Of a stretch of DNA of 5,646 bases, positions 1 through 4,012 are shown piece after piece (within the stretch, counting starts at the first letter, position 1; each line of letters starts with the position of its first letter). Source of the DNA: Pseudomonadota bacterium (lineage in GTDB: Bacteria > Myxococcota > Polyangia > GCA-2747355 > JACKDQ01); assembly GCA_030591195.1 (NCBI GenBank), contig JAUVBO010000252.1, positions 1 to 5,646 on the forward strand. Direction: 5' to 3'. The notes below the pieces were generated by a model. The model was not told the DNA's origin and made no database searches. It saw only the letters and a program-made list of their open reading frames with translations. Made by a program: the position numbers and the translations under genes.

Positions 1-1614
1 CGCCAGGGCGCTGTCGTCGTCGTCGGTGTGGCGCCAGAGGGCGGCCACGCGGAGGTGGATGGCGATCTGCGCCGCGACGTCGCCTCGGCCGGCAGCTACC
101 TCACAGAGGTGGTCGAGGGCCGCGACCGCCTCCAGGGGCGCCTCGGCGTCGATCGCGGCCTCGGCGAGGCCCTGGAGCGCGGGCTCGCATCCGGCGTCGA
201 TCCCCAGGGCGGCCTCGTATTGCTCCCGGGCAAAGTCCGGGCGCTCGAGGTGGACCCGGTAGAGCTCGGCGAGGGCCAGGTGAGCCTGCAGGCGCGGGGT
301 GGCGCTCTCGGCGGTCGCGATCTGGGCCCGCCTGATCTCGACCAGCCGCTGCCAGTCGCCGTCCTCGGCGTAGAGGCGGGCGAGGGCTGGCAGCGCGCGG
401 CAGTCACCTGCCAGCAGCTGGCGGCTGTGCTCGAACAGTTGCCGGGCACGCGCACGCTCCTCGGCGGCGAGGGCGCAGCGGCCAGCCGCGAGCAACGCGA
501 AGGCGCGCTCGGGGCTCCGCTCCGACTCGTCAGCGAGCTCGGCGAGGCGCTCGTAGGCCTGGGTGGCCTCCAGGTGCTGGCCGCGCCGTTCGCGAGCGAT
601 CGCCTCGGCCGCCACGGCCGGGTAGAAGTCCGATCCGAGGATTTCCCTGGCGCGGCTTACCGCCGCGTCGAGTTGGTCCGCAGCACCGGCTTCGGCGCTG
701 AGCAGCTGAAGTAGACGTTCGTGGACGAACGGGTGGCTCGGCTGGCGCTCGAGCTGCTCGCTGTAGGCGGTCAGGGCGGCCCCCGGCTCGGCGGCGGCGA
801 TCAGTGACTCGGCGGCGGCGAACAGTCGCTTGGCCTCCTGTTGGGCGAGGTGGCGGGTGGGAGCCGCGCCGCCGGCCAGCGAGGAGACGGTGGGTCCGCC
901 GTCGCCGTATTCGAGGGTCGCCGAGCCTCCCTCGACCGTCACCCGCGTCAGCGCCGCCGATGGCGCAGGGAGCCTCCATCCCGCGGGCGTCAGCGCGTGG
1001 AGCAGCGTTAGCTGCAGCGGATCGAGCAGCAGGTCGGTGCTGCCAGCCAGCGTCGGGTCCGGGCCAGGAGCCGCCTTCGGCCCGATCGCGATCGAGGTCG
1101 ACTCCCTCGAGGTCGTTCCGGTCAGGGCGCGCAGCAGGCCCGCGGCGAGCAAGGGCGCGGGGACCGGAAAGGGTGAAAAGAGCGACAGGTCACAGAGGCA
1201 GAACCGCAGCCGCCGAGTGTCGGTGGCTTGGACGAAGCCCCGAAAGACAAAGTCCGTGGTCGCACCCCCGAGCGCGGCGGCGCCGGTCAGCTCGATCTGG
1301 CCCGCGTTGAGGCGGACTCGCAAGCGCTGGAAGCCGAAGGCGGCGCGTTGGACCCGGCGGACGAGCCAGCGCTCGAGCCGGCGCTCGGTGCAGCGCAAGG
1401 TGGCCCACCGGAGCCGGCAGCGGCGGTGGCGGAAACGGCCAGCGCCTCCCGACACGTCGAACGGGAAGCGCAGGTCGGGGATCTCCATCTCGAGCCCGGC
1501 GATCTCGACCAGCGGGTCGACCCGATACTGCGCTAGCACCACGACGCCCCTGCCGTCGACGAAGCTCAGGCCAAATGGGGGACGAGGACGCTGGTCTGAC
1601 GCCGACTCAAGCAT
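1..1614 (-). CDS. Large TPR-repeat protein with N-terminal domain of unknown function (3' end cut by window edge)
   Basis: One uninterrupted minus-strand frame runs from an ATG at 1614 to the left edge, giving 538 residues with no stop, so the C-terminus is missing. An in-frame TAA lies upstream in the divergent spacer; no good Shine-Dalgarno precedes the ATG, so the start is only likely. Residues about 19-240 look beta-rich and contain RFPFDVSGG (49-57) followed by an Arg/His/Cys-rich stretch, RFRHRRC (60-66). From about residue 257 the protein becomes Ala/Leu/Glu/Arg-rich and helical, with TPR-like units around 370-402, 406-438, 441-474 and 476-510, including ALAELYR, and AREQYEAALGID at about 462-473. 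TPR arrays are protein-interaction scaffolds, so an assembly or adaptor role is the safest inference. There is no signal peptide, which suggests a cytoplasmic protein. The N-terminal signature resembles large TPR proteins I recall from myxobacteria, but I cannot verify this. It is transcribed divergently from the small gene at 1703. Specific function unknown. Confidence 0.88.
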   Translation of the reverse strand, partial: MLESASDQRPRPPFGLSFVDGRGVVVLAQYRVDPLVEIAGLEMEIPDLRFPFDVSGGAGRFRHRRCRLRWATLRCTERRLERWLVRRVQRAAFGFQRLRVRLNAGQIELTGAAALGGATTDFVFRGFVQATDTRRLRFCLCDLSLFSPFPVPAPLLAAGLLRALTGTTSRESTSIAIGPKAAPGPDPTLAGSTDLLLDPLQLTLLHALTPAGWRLPAPSAALTRVTVEGGSATLEYGDGGPTVSSLAGGAAPTRHLAQQEAKRLFAAAESLIAAAEPGAALTAYSEQLERQPSHPFVHERLLQLLSAEAGAADQLDAAVSRAREILGSDFYPAVAAEAIARERRGQHLEATQAYERLAELADESERSPERAFALLAAGRCALAAEERARARQLFEHSRQLLAGDCRALPALARLYAEDGDWQRLVEIRRAQIATAESATPRLQAHLALAELYRVHLERPDFAREQYEAALGIDAGCEPALQGLAEAAIDAEAPLEAVAALDHLCEVAAGRGDVAAQIAIHLRVAALWRHTDDDDSALA

Positions 1615-1619
1615 CGAGG

Positions 1620-1648
1620 TTGACAGTACCAAAGAACAACTACTTTAT
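1620..1648 (+). promoter_or_regulatory. Candidate sigma-70-type promoter for the small helical-protein gene
   Basis: A perfect TTGACA lies at 1620-1625. With 17 bases between, the -10 position is CTTTAT (1643-1648), a 3/6 match to TATAAT; the surrounding TACTTTATGTAT is AT-rich against a GC-rich background, so other -10 registers are possible. Initiation would fall near 1655, about 45-50 bases before the ATG at 1703. The -35 box lies only 6 bases from the start codon of the divergent TPR gene, so the two genes probably share this control region. The -35 is convincing, the -10 only moderate. Confidence 0.45.
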
Positions 1649-1652
1649 GTAT

Positions 1653-1662
1653 CGTCCGGACG
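1653..1662. promoter_or_regulatory. 10-bp perfect palindrome in the divergent spacer (possible operator)
   Basis: CGTCCGGACG is a perfect palindrome placed at or just after the predicted transcription start of the plus-strand gene and inside the 88-bp spacer between two divergent genes. That is a typical operator position, but short GC-rich palindromes arise easily in such a genome, so the regulatory role is only a suggestion. Confidence 0.25.
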
Positions 1663-1690
1663 GGGACGGCGCACGCATCATGTCCACGAC

Positions 1691-1696
1691 GAGGAG
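1691..1696 (+). promoter_or_regulatory. Ribosome binding site of the small helical-protein gene
   Basis: GAGGAG is followed by a 6-base spacer (CGAAGG) and the ATG at 1703. It fixes the start: the frame stays open far upstream, antisense to the TPR gene, but has no nearby in-frame ATG, GTG or TTG with comparable ribosome binding. Confidence 0.75.
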
Positions 1697-1702
1697 CGAA
1701 GG

Positions 1703-2152
1703 ATGGTCAAGAACCTCAGAGATTTGACCGACAACCCGGACCTCAGGCCGGTGTTGATCGAGGACTGTGTCAAGCTGATCGACGGCGAGGTCAAGTCCAA
1801 GCGAGGGCTCGCGGGGATAGCGGTCAAGACCGGCTACGCGCTGGTCAAGGCGTTCAGGCCACGGATGATCCAGAACTCCGTCGACGCGTTGCTCGACGAG
1901 TTCACGGATGTGCTGCAAGTTTACCACGAGCGCTATCAGGAGGAGGGCGCCCAGGGGACGCTCGAGCAGTATCTAGTGGCGCGGGCGCCCGACGTCGCCG
2001 AGGGCCTGCTTCAGGTGACCGACGCCCGGGCGCGGCAGAGCCGCCACACGACCATCGTCAAGGCCTACAACAAGCTCCGCGCCAAGGCGAAGAAAAACGT
2101 CGAGCAGGCGATGCCGGGCCTCGGCCGGATCCTCGACCAGCACATCGCATAG
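1703..2152 (+). CDS. Small all-helical protein, probable DUF6918 family
   Basis: The gene encodes 149 residues, starting at an ATG with a good GAGGAG ribosome binding site and ending in TAG. The product is charged and predicted almost wholly helical, with no signal peptide, no cysteine pair and no recognisable catalytic motif. Residues 1-30 (LRPVLIEDCVKLIDGEV in 14-30) form a first helix; a Gly-containing amphipathic segment GLAGIAVKTGYALVKAF occupies 35-51; then come a helical middle with LLDEFTDVLQVYHERY (63-78), a VTDARARQSRH stretch (105-115) and a Lys/Arg-rich C-terminal helix ending in LGRILDQH. The order of these blocks, especially VTDARA followed by AYNKLR and a final LGRILD, fits the family I know as DUF6918, found in actinobacteria and deltaproteobacteria, with no established function. 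This placement is from memory. The gene stands alone: divergent from the TPR gene and convergent with the PilZ gene. The reading frame is surely coding; function unknown. Confidence 0.82.
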   Translation: MVKNLRDLTDNPDLRPVLIEDCVKLIDGEVKSKRGLAGIAVKTGYALVKAFRPRMIQNSVDALLDEFTDVLQVYHERYQEEGAQGTLEQYLVARAPDVAEGLLQVTDARARQSRHTTIVKAYNKLRAKAKKNVEQAMPGLGRILDQHIA

Positions 2153-2249
2153 ATCGCGCCCTCCTCGCGACCTCGCGTCCCTTTGAGCAGTACCGGGAGC
2201 GATCGATCAAGCGCCGCTTCGGGGCGTCACGCTGGTCGACGGCGTCCGG
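2153..2249. other. Convergent spacer without a clear terminator
   Basis: These 97 bases separate the stops of two convergent genes. A bidirectional terminator would be expected, but only weak structures are visible: a 4-bp CGCC/GGCG stem around a TTCG-containing loop at 2212-2226 and a short near-palindrome at about 2238-2246. Neither has a T-run. I find no small gene here. Confidence 0.5.
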
Positions 2250-2696
2250 TCAGCCCTGCGTTGGAAGCGCGTGGGTGCCGACCCGGGTAAACTCGAGGCC
2301 GAAGCCGGCGGCGGCGGCGGCGCTCTCATCGACGACCCTGACCACGCGGCCGCGAAAGCCCACGATCCCCTTCGCGGTGTGGAAGGCGCCGGCGACCATG
2401 GTGCCCCGGGGGAAGGGGCGGGGTGTACGGACGAACATCCCTCCCTTGCTCAGGTCGCCGATCCACGCGGTGGCGCTCGCGTCGCACCCGGCGCTACGGA
2501 GGCGCAGCGCCCGGTCGAGGCCGCGGCGGTGATGACGGCGGCGGTCACGCTCGGGATGGTCATGGGGCAGGGCCCGTGGCTCCTCTCGGCGCTGATCCAG
2601 GTCGGAGAAAAGCGAGATCAGCCGCAGCTTCTGCAGTTGAACGCTGCGGCCGAACCCATGCCGCCGAGTTTCTTGCGTGGATATCTCTGAAAGCAT
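2250..2696 (-). CDS. Single-domain PilZ protein (putative c-di-GMP receptor)
   Basis: Counting from the ATG at 2696 the product has 148 residues. The PilZ domain spans roughly residues 53-138. It opens with an Arg/His cluster holding overlapping RxxxR registers (R53/R57, R54/R58, R58/R62), followed after about 23 residues by DLSKGG (81-86), which matches the D/NxSxxG half of the c-di-GMP-binding signature. Next come MFVRTPRPFPRGT, the strand RGRVVRV (115-121) and the terminal GFGLEF (131-136), all typical of PilZ. Such proteins bind cyclic di-GMP and act on partners controlling motility, exopolysaccharide or cell envelope. There is no output domain, so it would act by protein contact. The first 45 residues look unlike PilZ and may be untranslated: a -24/-12 promoter ends just before the ATG, and a GAGGAG lies 9 bases before an in-frame CTG at 2570. 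A TTG at 2714 would give 154 residues but lies inside the -12 box. The gene follows rodA on the same strand after 221 bases. Confidence 0.85.
   Translation of the reverse strand: MLSEISTQETRRHGFGRSVQLQKLRLISLFSDLDQRREEPRALPHDHPERDRRRHHRRGLDRALRLRSAGCDASATAWIGDLSKGGMFVRTPRPFPRGTMVAGAFHTAKGIVGFRGRVVRVVDESAAAAAGFGLEFTRVGTHALPTQG
2580..2585 (-). promoter_or_regulatory. Internal Shine-Dalgarno sequence pointing to an alternative PilZ start
   Basis: On the minus strand GAGGAG (within CGAGAGGAG) is followed by 9 bases and an in-frame CTG at 2570-2568, whose product would begin Met-Pro-His-Asp-His and reach the PilZ Arg cluster about ten residues later. That length is usual for single-domain PilZ proteins, and the upstream ATG at 2696 has no Shine-Dalgarno. 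CTG starts are rare, so this remains an alternative. Confidence 0.3.
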
Positions 2697-2709
2697 GATT
2701 GCTGTTTTT

Positions 2710-2725
2710 TGCAAGGCGCGTGCCG
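2710..2725 (-). promoter_or_regulatory. Sigma-54-type -24/-12 promoter upstream of the PilZ gene
   Basis: Read on the minus strand the site is CGGCACGCGCCTTGCA. It matches the RpoN consensus TGGCACG-N4-TTGCW at every position except the first T, with the invariant GG (2724-2723) and GC (2712-2711) at exactly the right spacing. Transcription should start near 2699, only about 3 bases before the ATG at 2696. Sigma-54 promoters need an ATP-dependent enhancer-binding protein, normally bound 80-200 bases upstream; the repeats at 2802-2873 lie at that distance. Confidence 0.6.
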
Positions 2726-2738
2726 GACGAATTCTGCG

Positions 2739-2754
2739 CAGATATCCTTATCTG
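2739..2754. repeat. Perfect inverted repeat CAGATA-N4-TATCTG
   Basis: CAGATATCCTTATCTG has two perfect 6-bp arms around TCCT, with a further TGC (2735-2737) and GCA (2758-2760) in symmetric but offset flanks. It sits just upstream of the -24/-12 element, at about -40 to -55 from the predicted PilZ start, inside the most AT-rich stretch of the window. A dimeric regulator site is the most natural reading; a small hairpin is the alternative. Confidence 0.45.
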
Positions 2755-2790
2755 TTTGCATAAATACGCGTACTTGTGGAGGCGGAGATC

Positions 2791-2850
2791 GTTGGCAAGC
2801 CTTGCGTCGTGCAGCTTGTTGCGCAGTGCCACGCCAAGCTTGCCGGCAAC
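2791..2850. repeat. Long imperfect inverted repeat (possible RNA stem) in the rodA/PilZ spacer
   Basis: GTTGGCAAGC (2791-2800) pairs fully with GCTTGCC (2838-2844) plus AAC (2848-2850), leaving a GGC bulge, so ten base pairs close a 37-base loop. Inside the loop GCGT (2804-2807) can pair with ACGC (2831-2834). Part of the right arm is also the palindrome TTGCCGGCAA (2840-2849). It may be a structured 3' region of the rodA transcript or a protein-binding site; there is no U-tract to call it a terminator. Confidence 0.35.
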
Positions 2851-2873
2851 CACGGCAACTCTTGCGCGGTGCC
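2802..2873 (+). repeat. Three imperfect 12-bp direct repeats, TTGCGYNGTGCM
   Basis: Copies are TTGCGTCGTGCA (2802-2813), TTGCGCAGTGCC (2819-2830) and TTGCGCGGTGCC (2862-2873). Nine of twelve positions are identical in all three, and the last two differ at one base. Measured from the predicted PilZ transcription start near 2699 they lie at about -103 to -114, -120 to -131 and -163 to -174, where enhancer-binding proteins of sigma-54 promoters usually bind. Role inferred from position only. Confidence 0.4.
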
Positions 2874-2885
2874 TGCTTCCCTGCC

Positions 2886-2917
2886 CCGTTCGGTCTACGG
2901 GACGGACCGGGGAACGG
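2886..2917 (-). terminator. Hairpin directly after the rodA stop codon (weak terminator candidate)
   Basis: CCGTTCGGTC (2886-2895) pairs with GACC (2905-2908) and GAACGG (2912-2917), with a GGG bulge and a 9-base loop. The stem begins at the base next to the rodA stop codon. No T-run follows in the direction of transcription, so it would be a poor intrinsic terminator; it may instead protect the 3' end of the mrdA-rodA message or allow read-through. Confidence 0.35.
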
Positions 2918-4012
2918 TCAGAAGGAGGTCTTTCTGATCGAGACGTTCATCAGCAAGCCCGCGGCACACATCATCGAGATCACCGACGAGCCACCATAGC
3001 TGAACAGCGGCAGGGTCATCCCGACCACCGGCGTCATGCCGGTGACCATGCCGATGCTGATCACCGTGTGCCAGAAGAAGAGCGCCGCGATGCCGACGCA
3101 GAGCACTGCACCGAACCTGTCGCGGGCCTGGGTCGCGAGCTTGACCGCCCAGAGAATCAAGAACAGGTAGATCCCGACCAGCAGCGAGGCACCGAGGAAT
3201 CCCCACTCCTCGCCCCAGACGGCGAAGGGGAAGTCGGTCCAGCGCTCGGGCACGAAGTGCAGTTGGTTCTGGGTGCCGTGCATGTAGCCCTTGCCGAGCA
3301 TTCCTCCCGAGCCGATGGCGTAGAGCGACTGCCGGGCCTGCCAGCCGGCGCCGATCGGGTCGGAGGTCGGGTTGAGGAACGTGTGGATGCGTGTCTTCTG
3401 GTAATCCTTCAGCAGGTAGCTCCAAGACAGCGGCAGCGAGAGGGCGGAGACGAGTAGCATGGTGGCGATCGAGCGGAGCTTGAGCTTGGTTAGCAGCATC
3501 ACCGAGAGGAAGATCAGGCCGATCAGCATCGCGGTGCCCAGGTCAGGCTGGCGCAGGATCAGCACCATCGGCAGGGCGACCAGCAAGAACGGGATCGCCA
3601 TATGCTTGAGCATCCGGCCCTCGACCACGGGGTCGTCGTGCAGGTACTTGGCGAGTCCGATGATCAGAATCACCTTCATGATCTCGGATGGCTGGAAGGC
3701 GGCGCCGCCCAGGTCGAGCCAGCGGCGCGACTGGTTGACGCTCTTGCCGACAACGAGCACCAGGACCAGCATCAGGATCCCGATGCCGTACAGCGGATAG
3801 GCCAGGCCGTTGAGCACCCGGTAGTCGACGATGGCCGAGATGACGAAGACCACCAGGCCGAGGCCGAGCCAGAGCGCCTGCTGCCGTACCAGCGTCAGGT
3901 TCGTCGACGCGGTGGCCGAGTGAAGGTTGAACAGGCCGATGCCGCAGAGGACGACGATCGTGATGAACAGTGGCCAGTCGAAGTGCTGGCGCAGCTTGGC
4001 GAAGGCCCTCAT
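2918..4012 (-). CDS. rodA: RodA, SEDS-family peptidoglycan glycosyltransferase
   Basis: RodA polymerises lipid II into glycan strands during lateral wall growth, as the partner of PBP2 in the inner-membrane elongasome. The 364-residue product matches the usual length (E. coli about 370) and is a polytopic membrane protein, with hydrophobic segments at about 13-30, 45-63, 71-89, 108-124, 136-154, 158-175, 180-199, 272-292, 300-323 and 330-357. Family landmarks are RRWLDLG (96-102) with QPSE (107-110), RQPDLGTA (154-161), the block QSLYAIGSGG followed by GKGYMHGTQNQL (228-251), PERWTDFPFAV (255-265) and PLFSYGGSS (335-343). Asp260 in the WTDF motif aligns with the proposed catalytic aspartate of the large periplasmic loop (Asp262 in E. 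coli); Trp258 replaces the more common His. The ATG at 4012 overlaps the mrdA stop as ATGA and has GGAG 7 bases upstream, so the start is secure although the frame stays open further upstream. Confidence 0.97.
   Translation of the reverse strand: MRAFAKLRQHFDWPLFITIVVLCGIGLFNLHSATASTNLTLVRQQALWLGLGLVVFVISAIVDYRVLNGLAYPLYGIGILMLVLVLVVGKSVNQSRRWLDLGGAAFQPSEIMKVILIIGLAKYLHDDPVVEGRMLKHMAIPFLLVALPMVLILRQPDLGTAMLIGLIFLSVMLLTKLKLRSIATMLLVSALSLPLSWSYLLKDYQKTRIHTFLNPTSDPIGAGWQARQSLYAIGSGGMLGKGYMHGTQNQLHFVPERWTDFPFAVWGEEWGFLGASLLVGIYLFLILWAVKLATQARDRFGAVLCVGIAALFFWHTVISIGMVTGMTPVVGMTLPLFSYGGSSVISMMCAAGLLMNVSIRKTSF

Noticed and set aside
28..714. Plus-strand open frame of 228 codons
   Set aside because: Antisense shadow of the TPR array; the minus strand shows regular TPR-like helices through the whole stretch and no ribosome binding site supports the plus frame.
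787..821. Two 14-bp direct repeats CTCGGCGGCGGCGA 21 bases apart
   Set aside because: They encode two AAAE helix turns seven residues apart within the TPR protein; coding periodicity explains them.
830..1702. Long plus-strand open frame continuous with the small helical-protein gene, which would give a 440-residue protein
   Set aside because: The stretch is antisense to the TPR gene, low in complexity and Arg/Ser/Pro-rich, as expected of a GC-rich shadow. The ribosome binding site and promoter both place the real start at 1703.
2271..2690. Plus-strand open frame of 139 codons opposite the PilZ gene
   Set aside because: The minus strand carries recognisable PilZ motifs; the plus product is Gly/Ala/Pro-rich without family features.
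2697..2714. TTG at 2714 as the PilZ start
   Set aside because: The TTG is part of the -12 box of the promoter candidate, so it would lie upstream of the transcript; no ribosome binding site precedes it.
2560..2853. Minus-strand frame of 97 codons from a GTG at 2853, spanning the spacer and overlapping the PilZ 5' end
   Set aside because: It has no recognisable domain, no good ribosome binding site, and its second half is an out-of-frame shadow of PilZ. A gene remnant in the spacer part cannot be wholly excluded.
2699..3457. Plus-strand open frame of 252 codons across the spacer and rodA 3' half
   Set aside because: Opposite strand of rodA, whose membrane segments and SEDS motifs are unmistakable; the plus product is His/Asp/Glu/Arg-rich, as expected for the complement of a membrane-protein gene.
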